Below, piece after piece: positions 1 to 9,326 of a stretch of 64,000 nt of DNA; the first letter of the stretch is position 1; every line of letters starts with the position of its first letter. Made by a program: the position numbers and the translations under genes. The stretch is from Deinococcus terrestris (GTDB taxonomy: Bacteria; Deinococcota; Deinococci; Deinococcales; Deinococcaceae): the NCBI RefSeq assembly GCF_009377345.1, contig NZ_WBSL01000007.1:36232-100231 (forward strand), read 5' to 3'. Below the pieces are notes generated by a model. It saw only the letters and a program-made list of their open reading frames with translations. It was not told where the DNA came from and did not search any database.

Positions 1-1
1 C

Positions 2-619
2 CTGGTGCTGCAAAAGGGCCTGACGGAACTGCTTGAGGCCTGGCCGCTGGTCCACGCCTGCTTTCCGCAGGCCCGGCTGCTGCTGGTGGGGGAGTTGGAC
101 CCGGCCAATCCCCTTCCGGCGGCCGTGCGCCGGGCGCTGGACACCGGCCGGGGCATCGTGCGGCTGGACGCCGAAGCCGACATGAGCCGCGTCTACCCCC
201 TGATGAGCGTCTTTACCCTTCCGAGCCTGCACGAGGGGCTGGGGATGGTGCTGCTGGAGGCCTCGGCCGCCGGGGTGCCGACCGTGGTGACCGACGGTGC
301 CGGGGTACGTGACACGAATCTGCCAGGAATCACGGGACTCCAGGTGCCTGCCGGAGACGTGCCTGCCCTGGCGCTGGCCCTGCAGCGGCTGCTGGCCGAT
401 CCCGCCTGGGCGCGTCGCCTGGGCCAGCAGGGGCAGGCCTGGGTTCAGGCCACTTTCAACGAACAGATCATGAATGACCACTGGGCCACCTTCTATGAGG
501 AGGCCTGGGCGCGGAGGCAAAGGGCACGCCGCGCGCGGCCCGGTTCCCCCACCCCGCTGACCTGGGGTCAGCATTCACCACCGGGCGGCCAGCAGGGACC
601 GCCCAGGGAGGTTGTATGA
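2..619 (+). CDS. Glycosyltransferase family 4 (GT-B), C-terminal part, cut by window edge
   Basis: About 205 residues of the C-terminal half of a retaining GT-B glycosyltransferase; the N-terminal acceptor domain lies before the window. The visible part has the nucleotide-sugar binding pattern of the family, including the E-x7-E signature in HEGLGMVLLEASAAG and the following GVPTVVTD strand. The role is inferred as adding one sugar to the lipid-linked repeat unit at the cytoplasmic membrane, because the genes that follow build a surface polysaccharide. The stop codon shares ATGA with the next gene's start, so the two are probably translationally coupled. The last 40 residues are rich in Arg, Pro and Gly and look like a low-complexity tail. 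The sugar specificity cannot be read. Confidence 0.85.
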   Translation: MVLQKGLTELLEAWPLVHACFPQARLLLVGELDPANPLPAAVRRALDTGRGIVRLDAEADMSRVYPLMSVFTLPSLHEGLGMVLLEASAAGVPTVVTDGAGVRDTNLPGITGLQVPAGDVPALALALQRLLADPAWARRLGQQGQAWVQATFNEQIMNDHWATFYEEAWARRQRARRARPGSPTPLTWGQHSPPGGQQGPPREVV

Positions 620-1746
620 GTGTACCGACCCAACCGCGCCGTCCTCTGGACATGGCGGCGTCCGAACTGGACCAGAGTGACATCCAGGGGGTACTTGACG
701 TGCTCCGCAGTGGCCGCCTGGCCCTGGGTCCCCAGGTCGAGGCCTTCGAGCAGGCCATGGCCGAGTACGTGGGCGTGCGCCACGCCGTCGCCGTCAATTC
801 CGGAACTGCGGCCCTGCACCTGATCGTGCGGGCTCTGGGGCTGGGTCCCGGCGACGAGGTGCTGGTGCCCTCCTTCACCTTCGCGGCCAGTGTCAACGTG
901 CTGCTCTACGAGGGCGTTCGCCCAGTGTTCGTGGACATCACCCCCGACACCTACAACCTGGACCCGGAAGAACTCGAGCGCCGACGCACGCCCCGGACGC
1001 GGGCGGTGATGGTGGTCGACGTGTTCGGGCATCCCGCACCCTGGACCGAACTCCAGGCGTTCGCCGAGCGGCACGGCCTCGCCCTGATTGACGACTGCTG
1101 CGAGGCGCTGGGCAGCCGCTACCGCGGCATTCCCCTGGGGCAGCTCGGGGACGCCGGGGCCTTCGCCTTTTACCCCAACAAGCAGATCACGACCGGGGAA
1201 GGCGGCATGGTCGTGACCAACCGCGACGACCTCGCGGACCTGGCCCGCAGCATGCGCAACCAGGGCCGGGGTCAGATGGGCGCCTGGCTGGAGCACGAGC
1301 GCCTGGGCTACAACTACCGCCTGCCGGAGCTGTCGGCGGCGCTGGGCGTCACCCAGCTCGCGCGGCTCGATGCCTTCGTCGCGGCCCGGTCTGCGGTGGC
1401 CGCCCGCTACGACACGCTGCTGCAGGGGCTCGGGACCGTGACGCCCCCCGTCGTCCGGCCCGAGGTCGACATGAGCTATTTCGTGTATGTGGTGACCCTG
1501 CAAGGGGGACTGCACCGGGACCGGGTGATGGAGGCGCTGCAGCAGCGCGGCGTGCCCAGCCGCGGCTACTTCGCGCCCCTGCACCAGCAGCCGTACCTGC
1601 GAGAGCTGCTGGGTGAGGCGCCCGACTTGCCCGTGACCCAGGACGCGGCCCGCCGGACCCTGGCCCTGCCCTTCCACACGCGGCTGGGCGCGGAGGACGC
1701 CGCTTACGTCGTGCAGATGCTGCGCGAGGTCACGGAGCAGCCATGA
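616..1746 (+). CDS. DegT/DnrJ/EryC1/StrS-family PLP aminotransferase
   Basis: A 376-residue protein, normal length for sugar aminotransferases of fold type I. These enzymes use PLP to transfer an amino group from glutamate to a keto-sugar nucleotide. The N-terminal [20 protein letters not shown] segment is the usual cofactor-phosphate region, and Lys189 in [13 protein letters not shown] is the expected Schiff-base lysine. The start is the ATG inside an ATGA overlap with the preceding glycosyltransferase, and the stop overlaps the next gene in the same way. Its neighbour is a CapD/WbpM-like dehydratase, which typically makes the 4-keto sugar these enzymes aminate, so an amino-sugar in the polysaccharide is likely. 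Exact substrate is unknown. Confidence 0.9.
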   Translation: MSVPTQPRRPLDMAASELDQSDIQGVLDVLRSGRLALGPQVEAFEQAMAEYVGVRHAVAVNSGTAALHLIVRALGLGPGDEVLVPSFTFAASVNVLLYEGVRPVFVDITPDTYNLDPEELERRRTPRTRAVMVVDVFGHPAPWTELQAFAERHGLALIDDCCEALGSRYRGIPLGQLGDAGAFAFYPNKQITTGEGGMVVTNRDDLADLARSMRNQGRGQMGAWLEHERLGYNYRLPELSAALGVTQLARLDAFVAARSAVAARYDTLLQGLGTVTPPVVRPEVDMSYFVYVVTLQGGLHRDRVMEALQQRGVPSRGYFAPLHQQPYLRELLGEAPDLPVTQDAARRTLALPFHTRLGAEDAAYVVQMLREVTEQP

Positions 1747-3176
1747 CTTGCCCGGACCCTGGCGGACAGCGGACCTTGATTCTGGGGGCTGGCTACGCGG
1801 GGCGGCTGATCGCCGAGGAGTTGCGGCGCCAGCCGCGCGCGGACCTGCTTCCGGTCGGATTTCTCGACGACGCCCCGGCGCTTCAGGGGCAGCAGGTGGC
1901 TGGCCTGCCTGTTCTGGGACCGATCCGGGGCCACATCGCCCTGGCCGCGGACCAGGCCCAGGCCCAGCGGCTGATTCTCGCCATGCCCTCCGCGTCCGGC
2001 GAGGAGGTGCGGGGCATTTTTGAAGAGGCGCAGGCCAGTGGCCGACTGGTGCAGATCATGCCGAGCCTGAGTGAACTGCTGCTCGACCGCCCCAAGGTGC
2101 CGCAACTGCGCGACGTCAACCTGGCAGACCTGCTGCGCCGCCCCCCGGCCCGGCTGGCGCACGAAGACATCGGCGCGTATCTCACCGGACAGACGGTGCT
2201 CGTCACCGGAGCGGGGGGCTCGATCGGCAGCGAACTTGCCCGGCAGGTGGCGCACTATGCGCCGGGCCACCTGATTCTCTTTGGGCGCGGGGAAAACAGC
2301 ATTTTCTCGATTCAGCAGGAGCTGATCGAGCGCTTCCCGGAGGTGCGGCAAAGCGCCATCATCGGGGACGTGCGGCATGCCAAGCACCTGCAGCGCGTCT
2401 TCGAGCGCTGTCAGCCCCAGGTGGTGCTGCACGCGGCGGCCCACAAGCATGTCCCCCTGATGGAGGACAGCCCCAGCGAGGCCATCTACAACAACGTGAT
2501 CGGCACGCGGATTCTCAGCAGCCTGTGTCTGGAATTCGGCGTGCGGCGCTTCGTGAACATCTCCAGCGACAAGGCCGTCAACCCCACCAGCGTGATGGGC
2601 GCGAGCAAGCGCCTGGCCGAGATGATCATCAGCGTGGCGGCGCAGAGTGCCAACCCGGATCAGGCGTTCATGTCTGTCCGGTTCGGCAACGTGCTGGGCA
2701 GCCGCGGCAGTGTGGTGCCGACCTTTATCCGCCAGATTGAGGCCGGGGGGCCGGTCACCATCACCGACGAGCGGATGACGCGCTATTTCATGACCATTCC
2801 CGAAGCGTCGAGGCTGGTCTTGCAGGCCGGAGCCCTGGCGGACAACGGCAAGGTGTACGTCCTGAAAATGGGGCAGCCGGTCCGGATCGTCGACCTCGCG
2901 CAGGACCTGATCCGGCTGTCGGGTCAGGACATCAAGATTTTGGTCACCGGGATGCGCCGGGGCGAAAAGCTGTACGAGGAACTGCTCACCGCCCACGAGA
3001 GCGTCGACCAGACCCCGCACGAGGACATTTTCATCGCCCGCCTGGAGGTGCCGGACGCGGAGTGGCTCGCGGCGGAACTCGCGGCCCTCGAAGCCTACGC
3101 CCGCGAGGAGGATTACGCGCACGTGCGGCAGCAGTTGCGCAAGATGATTCCGGAAAGTCAGGTGGCGGCCGAGTAA
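1743..3176 (+). CDS. CapD/WbpM-like nucleoside-diphosphate-sugar 4,6-dehydratase without membrane helices
   Basis: A 477-residue protein with two Rossmann units. The first starts LILGAGYAGRLIAEEL (near residue 13); the second carries the NAD(P) motif VLVTGAGGSIGSELARQV near residue 155. The catalytic region reads SSDKAVNPTSVMGASKRLAE, with Met in place of the usual Tyr of YxxxK; this substitution is known in the long WbpM-type dehydratases. Those proteins usually exceed 600 residues because four membrane helices come first. Here they are absent and the ATGA overlap with the previous gene fixes the start, so this looks like a naturally soluble form. The expected reaction is dehydration of UDP-GlcNAc or a related sugar, feeding the DegT aminotransferase upstream. 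Confidence 0.88.
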   Translation: MTCPDPGGQRTLILGAGYAGRLIAEELRRQPRADLLPVGFLDDAPALQGQQVAGLPVLGPIRGHIALAADQAQAQRLILAMPSASGEEVRGIFEEAQASGRLVQIMPSLSELLLDRPKVPQLRDVNLADLLRRPPARLAHEDIGAYLTGQTVLVTGAGGSIGSELARQVAHYAPGHLILFGRGENSIFSIQQELIERFPEVRQSAIIGDVRHAKHLQRVFERCQPQVVLHAAAHKHVPLMEDSPSEAIYNNVIGTRILSSLCLEFGVRRFVNISSDKAVNPTSVMGASKRLAEMIISVAAQSANPDQAFMSVRFGNVLGSRGSVVPTFIRQIEAGGPVTITDERMTRYFMTIPEASRLVLQAGALADNGKVYVLKMGQPVRIVDLAQDLIRLSGQDIKILVTGMRRGEKLYEELLTAHESVDQTPHEDIFIARLEVPDAEWLAAELAALEAYAREEDYAHVRQQLRKMIPESQVAAE

Positions 3177-3191
3177 GGGCGGCTCCCTAGG

Positions 3192-4583
3192 TCAACGGTC
3201 GCGCAGCAGCAGGTGGAGACGCTGGCGTTCCTGATCCGGGACCACGTAGTACCAACTGCCGCCGATGATTTTGCCCGTTCCCCGCACCTGCTCGTGGGCC
3301 TGGCTCTCCAGCAGGTAGCTGTGCTGGGTCCGTACCGTGATGACCTCGGACGGGGTGAGGTTGGTCCGCAGGTTGGAGGCCAGGTCATCAAGCAGCCGGT
3401 CGACGAGCCCAATCAGGTCGTCCAGCGGAACCGCACTAAATTCCCGAATGAGACTGGCAATCACTTCCTGCTGCCGGCGGTTGCGCCCCAAGTCCCCCTC
3501 GGGATCGTTCTTTCTCATGCGGGTGTAAGCCAGGGCCTGCAAGCCGTCCAGGCGTTGGGAGCCCGGCGTGAAGGCGTACGGTCCCACTGTGAAGGCAAAA
3601 GCGGGATGAACCTCGACCCCTCCCACGGCGTCGATGGCCTGCCGGAACCCGGCCAGGCTGATTTCCACGTACCGGTCCATCGGAAAGCCCAGAAAGCGCT
3701 CGACGGCCTGCGTTTGCAGGCTCGGCCCCCCGTAGGCGTAGGCGGCATTCAGTTTGACCCAGCCCCGGCCAGGGAGCTGCACGCGCGTGTCCCGTGGAAT
3801 ATTCAGGAACGTCAGCCGCTTTCCCACGGGATCGAAGGTCAGGACCATCAGCACGTCGCCGCGGCCGCGGCCGAGTTGCTCCTCGTCGTTGCCGATCAGG
3901 AGAAGGTGGAGCCGGTGGTCCGACATCGCCCGCTCGCGGAAGGTCGCCGGGACAGGAGGGGAGGCGGCTGCCCCGGGGGACCTGGGGGCAGGTGAGGCGG
4001 CTTCCTGGACCGTGGCCGCCGCTGGTGGGGAGGGCGGCGGGGCCGCAACGGGCGGCGTCACGCGAGGCTGAGGTTCAGGCTGCGGGGGGGGCGCGGGCTT
4101 CGGGGGTGCTGGAGGGGACGGCGCGGGCTCCTGGCGAGCGGCGGCGCCCGCCTTGCCGTGCTCCCGTGGGGGCGCTGGTGGGGGAGACGGTGTAGTGGGG
4201 GCAGGGGGCGGAGCGGCGGGCCGTGCGGCGGCCGTGGGGCCAGAAGACTCCGGCGGTTCTTGCGCTTCCGGCTCCGGAGCAGGGGGCTCGGGCTCCGGAG
4301 CCGGGGCAGGTTGTGCGGCGACGGGAGCGGACGCGGCCTTCTCCTGCGGCCGGGACGTTTGATACCGCCCCAGAGAAGTCGGCCGGTCCGGGGGAGGAAG
4401 TTCCAGAAAGATGGGGTCATCCAGCACCCCTGGCGGCACGGGGCTGGCGTCGCCCTCCAACTGCGCGTACATTTGAGTCCACAACTGCCGCAGAGTGGCC
4501 TGGGAATCGTAGAGCCACCACCCTCCCAGCCCAGCCACGATCAGCAGGGCCGCGCCTACTCTCCGGAGCCAGCGGCGTTTCAT
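3192..4583 (-). CDS. LytR-CpsA-Psr (LCP) family ligase with long proline-rich linker
   Basis: A 463-residue protein if the ATG at 4583 is used; it begins MKRRWLRRV followed by one membrane helix (about residues 9-25). Residues 48-215 are a Pro/Ala/Glu-rich linker. The LCP catalytic domain follows from about 222, with LLLIGND, the conserved Asp in GRGDVLMVLTF, the Arg of NIPRDTRV and KLNAAYAYGG. LCP enzymes transfer undecaprenyl-linked polymers to cell-wall or other acceptors outside the membrane. The gene is reversed relative to the rest of the polysaccharide locus and converges on the dehydratase gene 15 bases away. A longer reading frame upstream is rejected because it would put a hydrophilic segment before the anchor. 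The linker length is unusual and may span a thick envelope. Confidence 0.88.
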   Translation of the reverse strand: MKRRWLRRVGAALLIVAGLGGWWLYDSQATLRQLWTQMYAQLEGDASPVPPGVLDDPIFLELPPPDRPTSLGRYQTSRPQEKAASAPVAAQPAPAPEPEPPAPEPEAQEPPESSGPTAAARPAAPPPAPTTPSPPPAPPREHGKAGAAARQEPAPSPPAPPKPAPPPQPEPQPRVTPPVAAPPPSPPAAATVQEAASPAPRSPGAAASPPVPATFRERAMSDHRLHLLLIGNDEEQLGRGRGDVLMVLTFDPVGKRLTFLNIPRDTRVQLPGRGWVKLNAAYAYGGPSLQTQAVERFLGFPMDRYVEISLAGFRQAIDAVGGVEVHPAFAFTVGPYAFTPGSQRLDGLQALAYTRMRKNDPEGDLGRNRRQQEVIASLIREFSAVPLDDLIGLVDRLLDDLASNLRTNLTPSEVITVRTQHSYLLESQAHEQVRGTGKIIGGSWYYVVPDQERQRLHLLLRDR

Positions 4584-4899
4584 TTGACCATCTTGACATC
4601 TCGCAGCTGTGCGTAAAGGCATTTCCTGCGGCGCGGTCCTCCCAGGGCGGGCGACGTCCGCAGGCGCGGAGAGCAGGTTCCTCTGAGCCGAACGAAGTGG
4701 GCCACCCTGCGGAAGGCAGCCCTCCCGGGCCCGGTGCTGGCGGCGCACGCCACATGGAGCGCCCCAAAGTCGGGCGAGACAGTAGACTCAGGCGGATTGG
4801 GCCTCAAGCCCTCTTGTGCCTGCCCCCCGTGAGGAGTGTATCTATGTTCGACCCAGTGCTCGTGCCTGGACAGCGGCAACCGGAATCGGAGTGCTTCGC
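4584..4899. promoter_or_regulatory. Divergent intergenic region, probable promoters for LCP and the Wzz-like gene
   Basis: This 316-base gap separates the LCP gene from the polysaccharide genes running right, so it must hold at least one promoter in each direction. A TTGACA at 4593-4598 is followed by TAAAGG at 4614, a poorly spaced pair. A TAGACT at 4783-4788 resembles a -10 box; the same GTAGACTCAG word recurs at 17171. These are visual matches only. A GGAG at 4888-4891 lies 8 bases before GTG 4900 and decides that gene's start. Confidence 0.35.
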
Positions 4900-6573
4900 G
4901 TGACCATCGGCCGCACTTCCGCCCCCGGTTCTTCAGAGGCGTCTCGCCAGGAGGCCGAAACCGAAATTGATCTCGCCACGCTCTTGCAGGGCGTGAGGCG
5001 GCGTCTGCCCGCTGTCCTCCTGACGGCCGCTGTCCTGGCGCTGGCCGCCTACCTGTGGTCCCTCATCCGGCCGCCGGTGTACGAGGCCACCGCGAACCTG
5101 CTGGCCTCCAGCAGCCAGAGTCAGATTGGTGTGGTGGGGGGGGCAGTGGTTTCTCCGTTGCCCCCGGGCACGGTTGCGGACGTCGTGGCGAGCCCCCTGA
5201 TTCTGCGGCCGCTGGTGCAGGCTGTGGAAAAGAGCCCGGAGATCGGGGCAGAGGAGCGGCAACGGCTGGTCCGCACGCTGACACGTGACCTGCTGACCGG
5301 GGGGGAAGAGGGGTCGGTAGCCCCGCAACACCGGACCATCTCGGTCACAGCCGAGCAGGGAGGTCAGGAGAACAGCACCTATCAGGTGCGTGCCCGTGCG
5401 CAGACCCCCCAGGCCGCGCAGGTGTTGGCCAACCTGACGGTGAGCTTGCTGCTGGAGTGGGATACGGAGCGCACGCTCCGGGACGTGCGTCTTGCCCGGG
5501 AGAATTTCACCCTCCAGTTGGCCCAGACGGACCGCCGACTGGCCCTGCCGGGTCTGTCGGCCCTGGAGCGCCAGACCCTGCTGTACCGCCGCGCGACCAT
5601 GCAGGACAATCTCGCGCAACTCCGCTTGCTGGAGCAGGCGCAGCCGGGGGTCCTCAAGCCTCTGTCGGCGGCCACCGAGCCGCTCCGTCCGGTCAGTTCC
5701 TCTCCGCTGCGCAACGCTGGACTGACCGCGTTGCTGGCGCTGCTGCTGGGCACTGGCCTGGCAACCCTGCTGGCGGTGCTGGATCGCCGGATCCAGAGCG
5801 AGGCGGGCCTGCTGAGCCTGGGCCTGCCCGTCCTGGGAGTTCTCCCACGTCTGTCCGGCCGGGGCGCTGCCCAACTGGAGCAGACTGACGCCCTGGGATT
5901 TGTGCGGATCAACCTTCAGGCCACCCTGCCAGTGCCGCGGCCCATTCTGATGATTTCGGGAATCACCGGGGGCGAGGGTGCCAGTGCCCTGACGTCTGCC
6001 CTGGCCAGCAGCTTGGCGGCCAGTGGCCAACGGGTGCTGATTCTTGACGCGGACGCGCGGCATGGTCGGCCGCGGGAGTGGGACGCGGCCAAACACGCTG
6101 GGTCCGGGCCGCCGCTCAGCGGCGCGAGTGGTGTGCGCCGCCTTGAAGAAGCTCCCGGTGCCCCCACGAGCGTGCAGGTGCGGCCTGCTGCGCCGGGCGT
6201 GGACGTGCTGCCCATCGGCATGGTCTCTGGAGGGAGTCTGGGGCTGAGTCATCCAGAGCTCGGAGAGTGGCTGCGCCGCTGGAGCCAGGGGTACGATGTG
6301 GTTCTGGTGGATAGCCCTCCCCTGTCGACCTTCCCCGACGGCTTGGCCCTGGGCAGACACGCGGACGCCACCCTCCTGGTGATCGCCGCGGGTCAGACGC
6401 TCCTGCCCGATGTGCAGCAGGTGCTGCGCCGCCTGCAGGTGGCCGGAGCGCCTGTCTTGGGATTCGTGCTGAACCAGGGCGCGGCGCCTTCCCGGCCGTT
6501 CCGTCGCGGCTCCGGGCCGTCTGTGGCGGCCCCCCGCCCTGCCCCTTCTCCGGCTGTAAAGGAAGTGCGGTAG
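4900..6573 (+). CDS. Wzz/Wzc-like chain-length regulator with BY-kinase-like domain lacking the Walker A lysine
   Basis: A 557-residue protein from GTG 4900, chosen because GGAG lies 8 bases upstream; an in-frame start at 4816 has no such support. Residues 25-340 are a Wzz domain: a helix near 45-65, a periplasmic segment and a second helix around 270-295. A cytoplasmic MinD/BY-kinase-like domain follows. Its Walker A reads ISGITGGEGASALTSALA, so the catalytic Lys is Ala361. Walker A' (VLILDADARHGRP) and Walker B (YDVVLVDSPP) remain recognisable. The C-terminal tail has no tyrosine cluster. Family members control polymer length and export with Wzx/Wzy. This copy is probably a pseudokinase and may work as a scaffold or need a partner. 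Confidence 0.85.
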   Translation: MTIGRTSAPGSSEASRQEAETEIDLATLLQGVRRRLPAVLLTAAVLALAAYLWSLIRPPVYEATANLLASSSQSQIGVVGGAVVSPLPPGTVADVVASPLILRPLVQAVEKSPEIGAEERQRLVRTLTRDLLTGGEEGSVAPQHRTISVTAEQGGQENSTYQVRARAQTPQAAQVLANLTVSLLLEWDTERTLRDVRLARENFTLQLAQTDRRLALPGLSALERQTLLYRRATMQDNLAQLRLLEQAQPGVLKPLSAATEPLRPVSSSPLRNAGLTALLALLLGTGLATLLAVLDRRIQSEAGLLSLGLPVLGVLPRLSGRGAAQLEQTDALGFVRINLQATLPVPRPILMISGITGGEGASALTSALASSLAASGQRVLILDADARHGRPREWDAAKHAGSGPPLSGASGVRRLEEAPGAPTSVQVRPAAPGVDVLPIGMVSGGSLGLSHPELGEWLRRWSQGYDVVLVDSPPLSTFPDGLALGRHADATLLVIAAGQTLLPDVQQVLRRLQVAGAPVLGFVLNQGAAPSRPFRRGSGPSVAAPRPAPSPAVKEVR

Positions 6574-6576
6574 GCC

Positions 6577-8031
6577 ATGGGCCTGCGCGTCCCGGCGGGA
6601 GGGGCGAGGGCGGTGGCGTCAGTCCGGCCGAGCCGTCGGGTGGGCGCGGCTCGCCTCACCGGACTTCCCCAGGCGATCTGCCTGGCGCTGGCGGATGTCC
6701 TCAGCGCCCTGATTGCGTACGCCCTTGCCTCGCTGGTCCTGACTGCTCTTGGGCGCTCAGGCTTGCCACTGGAGAGCCTCCTGATCTGGCTGGGCCTCTG
6801 GGTGCTGTGGCGGGCCTACCAGGGCCTTTATCCCGGATATGGCCGTTCTCCTCAGACGGAACTGCGACTTCACACGACCGGAACCATTCAGATCGCCGTA
6901 GGGCAGTTGGCTGCCGCGTTTGCCGTGGACCGCTGGGCACCTGGGACCCTGGGGGTCGTGCTGGTATGGGCGCTCATTCTTGTCCTGTCCCTGCTGCTGC
7001 GGTATGCCGTCCGCGCCTTGCTGATTCGCGCCGGACAGTTCGGGCGGTCTATCAGCGTGATCGGAGCTGGGCGCACAGGTTCCCTGATCATCGGCCACCT
7101 GTGCGCCCACCCGTCCTATGGCCTCAACCCCGTCGCCGCCTACGATGATGACCGTTCCCTGCACGGCACGGCGCTGCACGGCGTTCCTGTCCTGGGTCCT
7201 ATCGAGCAGGCCCTCACCCAGCCGCTGACGGAGCAGGCCCTGCTCTCTATTCCTGGGGCGCGCGCAGAGACGCAGCGGCATCTTGTGAACAGCGTCTACG
7301 GTTCCTTTGCGATCACCTGGGTGATTCCGGACCTGTTCGGCGTCCCCAACCAGGCCCTCTTGCCTCACAGCATCGGCAACGTGGCGAGCCTGGAGATCAG
7401 GAACAACCTCAGGAGTGTGCAGGCGCGGGTGCTCAAGCGCAGCATCGATCTGCTGGGAGCGGTGCTGGGTGGCCTTCTGATTTCTCCCCTGCTGCTGCTG
7501 ATTGCTCTGGCGATCCGCCTCGACACGCCAGGCCCCGCTGTCTACCGTGCCCGCCGCCTGGGCCGGGGGGGACAGATGTTCGACTGTTTCAAATTCCGCA
7601 GCATGTATCGGGATGCGGACGAGAAATTAAAGCATGTGCTGGAGGATGACCCAGCCCTTCGCGCTGAGTTCGAGGCCACACACAAGCTCAAAAGTGACCC
7701 CCGCGTGACCCGCGTCGGGGCTTTTTTGAGAAAAACCAGCCTGGACGAGTTGCCGCAGTTGGCCAACGTCCTCCTGGGCACCATGAGCCTGGTCGGTCCA
7801 CGGCCAATCGTGCAGGCTGAGGTGGAAAAGTACGGAGCTGTCTACGACACCTACAAGCTGATCCGCCCTGGGATGACGGGCTATTGGCAGGCCAACGGCC
7901 GCAGTGACACCAGTTACGCTGACCGGGTGGCCATGGACAGGTTTTACATCACCAATTGGACGCCTTGGCTGGACATGGTCATCATGATCCAGACCGTCCG
8001 TGTTGTGGTGATGGGCAAAGGAGCGTACTGA
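6577..8031 (+). CDS. Undecaprenyl-phosphate sugar phosphotransferase (WbaP-type initiating transferase)
   Basis: A 484-residue polyprenyl-phosphate hexose-1-phosphate transferase. About five N-terminal membrane segments precede a Rossmann-like middle part ([15 protein letters not shown]), then a re-entrant helix and the catalytic domain beginning near [17 protein letters not shown]. The conserved blocks [37 protein letters not shown] and LVGPRP are all present. The enzyme starts repeat-unit synthesis by moving a sugar-1-phosphate, usually galactose or glucose, onto undecaprenyl phosphate on the cytoplasmic face. It begins three bases after the Wzz-like gene, so both are probably on one transcript. 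The full-length three-part layout supports WbaP rather than the short PglC type. Confidence 0.93.
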   Translation: MGLRVPAGGARAVASVRPSRRVGAARLTGLPQAICLALADVLSALIAYALASLVLTALGRSGLPLESLLIWLGLWVLWRAYQGLYPGYGRSPQTELRLHTTGTIQIAVGQLAAAFAVDRWAPGTLGVVLVWALILVLSLLLRYAVRALLIRAGQFGRSISVIGAGRTGSLIIGHLCAHPSYGLNPVAAYDDDRSLHGTALHGVPVLGPIEQALTQPLTEQALLSIPGARAETQRHLVNSVYGSFAITWVIPDLFGVPNQALLPHSIGNVASLEIRNNLRSVQARVLKRSIDLLGAVLGGLLISPLLLLIALAIRLDTPGPAVYRARRLGRGGQMFDCFKFRSMYRDADEKLKHVLEDDPALRAEFEATHKLKSDPRVTRVGAFLRKTSLDELPQLANVLLGTMSLVGPRPIVQAEVEKYGAVYDTYKLIRPGMTGYWQANGRSDTSYADRVAMDRFYITNWTPWLDMVIMIQTVRVVVMGKGAY

Positions 8032-8033
8032 CC

Positions 8034-9326
8034 TTGACTGGCCGTGCCCGAATGGTCAGCAATCTCCTCTCGCTTTATGGCGTTCAGTTGGCCACCCTTG
8101 CCCTGCCGCTGGTCACCTTGCCTTTTCTGTCCCGTGTGCTCGGGCCAACGGCTTGGGGTCAGCTCGCCGCAGTTCAGGCCCTGGGTCTGACCCTCTCTTT
8201 GGTCATTGAATACGGCTTCGCCTACAGTGCCACCCGCGCCGTGGCTGCCCACCAGGACAGACCTGACCTGATTGCCCAGGCAGCACAACAGGTGTTGAGT
8301 GCCAGGTTGGTCCTCACCGCACTCGCTGCGCTGGCTGGAGCGCTCATTTTCATACTCTCATCCCCGTTTCGGGAGGAACCTCTACTTTTTTTATTTGGCT
8401 TGCTGTATGCGGCTTCCAGGGGGTTCACGCCACTCTGGTACTACCAGGGGATAGAAGATATGCGTCTGGCCGCTGTCATTGATATGGCGATGAAAGCTCT
8501 GGCCGCCGCCCTTATTTTCCTACTGGTTCGTCTGCCCGAACAGGCTTGGTTGGTTCTCGCCCTTCAAGCCTGCACAATTCTGATAGGGCAGTGGTTAAAT
8601 ACAGCCCGCATGTATAGGTCCATTCCCTACAGTCCCCCGACTCTGTGGGCTGCCGCCGCTGGACTGCGGGCGGGCTGGAGTATGTTTCTGTTCAGAGGCT
8701 CCGTGGGACTCTATACCACGGCCAATGCCGCCATCCTGCGCGTCTTTGTTCCCGGGAGCGCGGTTTCCTACTATGCAGGCGCTGAGCAACTCACCAACGC
8801 GGCAAAGAGCCTGATTCAACCGATCTCCCAACTTATCTTTCCTAGAATGAGCTATCTGGCCAGGCACGATTCTCTGTTTGCGGCAACATTGGCACGCCGG
8901 ACTCTGGTTCTTCTTACTGCTGTTATGTCCGGCATTGCGATGATTGCTTTCTTGACAGCGCCAGCCTTTATTCCGTGGTTTTTTGGAGGGGACTACGTAA
9001 AAAGTACTTCTATTTTCCAGTGGCTGTGTCTGACCCTGCCTCTAACCACGATCAGTGGCGTGCTCGGAATTCAGTGGATGCTCCCTCTAGGCATGGATAG
9101 GGCATTTAACACGATCATTATTTCGGGCGGTATCATCAATATCGTTCTCGTTTCTTTGCTCACGCTGAGGATGGGCTTGTATGGTGCTGTCTATTCTATA
9201 ATCATTACCGAAGCTATCATAGCTATAACCATGGTGCTTTACCTATATAAAAAAACTCCGCAAATCTTTTATCTGGGTGTACCTAAGAATTTCGAGATGG
9301 CTCGTATTGCGGGAGATAAGAAGTGA
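8034..9326 (+). CDS. Wzx-type polysaccharide flippase (MATE/MOP superfamily)
   Basis: A 430-residue polytopic protein with about twelve hydrophobic segments, starting near MVSNLLSLYGVQLATLALPL with the repeated PFLSRVLGP signature of flippases. It is expected to turn lipid-linked repeat units across the cytoplasmic membrane for polymerisation. The start is uncertain: TTG 8034 has AAAGGAG ten bases upstream, while ATG 8052 fits alignment habits but has no clear ribosome site. The gene ends in a GTGA overlap with the next glycosyltransferase. From about position 8400 onward the base composition becomes markedly more AT-rich than the preceding genes, a frequent feature of exchanged repeat-unit genes. 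Confidence 0.9.
   Translation: MTGRARMVSNLLSLYGVQLATLALPLVTLPFLSRVLGPTAWGQLAAVQALGLTLSLVIEYGFAYSATRAVAAHQDRPDLIAQAAQQVLSARLVLTALAALAGALIFILSSPFREEPLLFLFGLLYAASRGFTPLWYYQGIEDMRLAAVIDMAMKALAAALIFLLVRLPEQAWLVLALQACTILIGQWLNTARMYRSIPYSPPTLWAAAAGLRAGWSMFLFRGSVGLYTTANAAILRVFVPGSAVSYYAGAEQLTNAAKSLIQPISQLIFPRMSYLARHDSLFAATLARRTLVLLTAVMSGIAMIAFLTAPAFIPWFFGGDYVKSTSIFQWLCLTLPLTTISGVLGIQWMLPLGMDRAFNTIIISGGIINIVLVSLLTLRMGLYGAVYSIIITEAIIAITMVLYLYKKTPQIFYLGVPKNFEMARIAGDKK

Noticed and set aside
568..1677. Long minus-strand frame opposite the aminotransferase gene
   Set aside because: A high-GC shadow: low-complexity composition and no family motif, while the + strand has a complete PLP enzyme.
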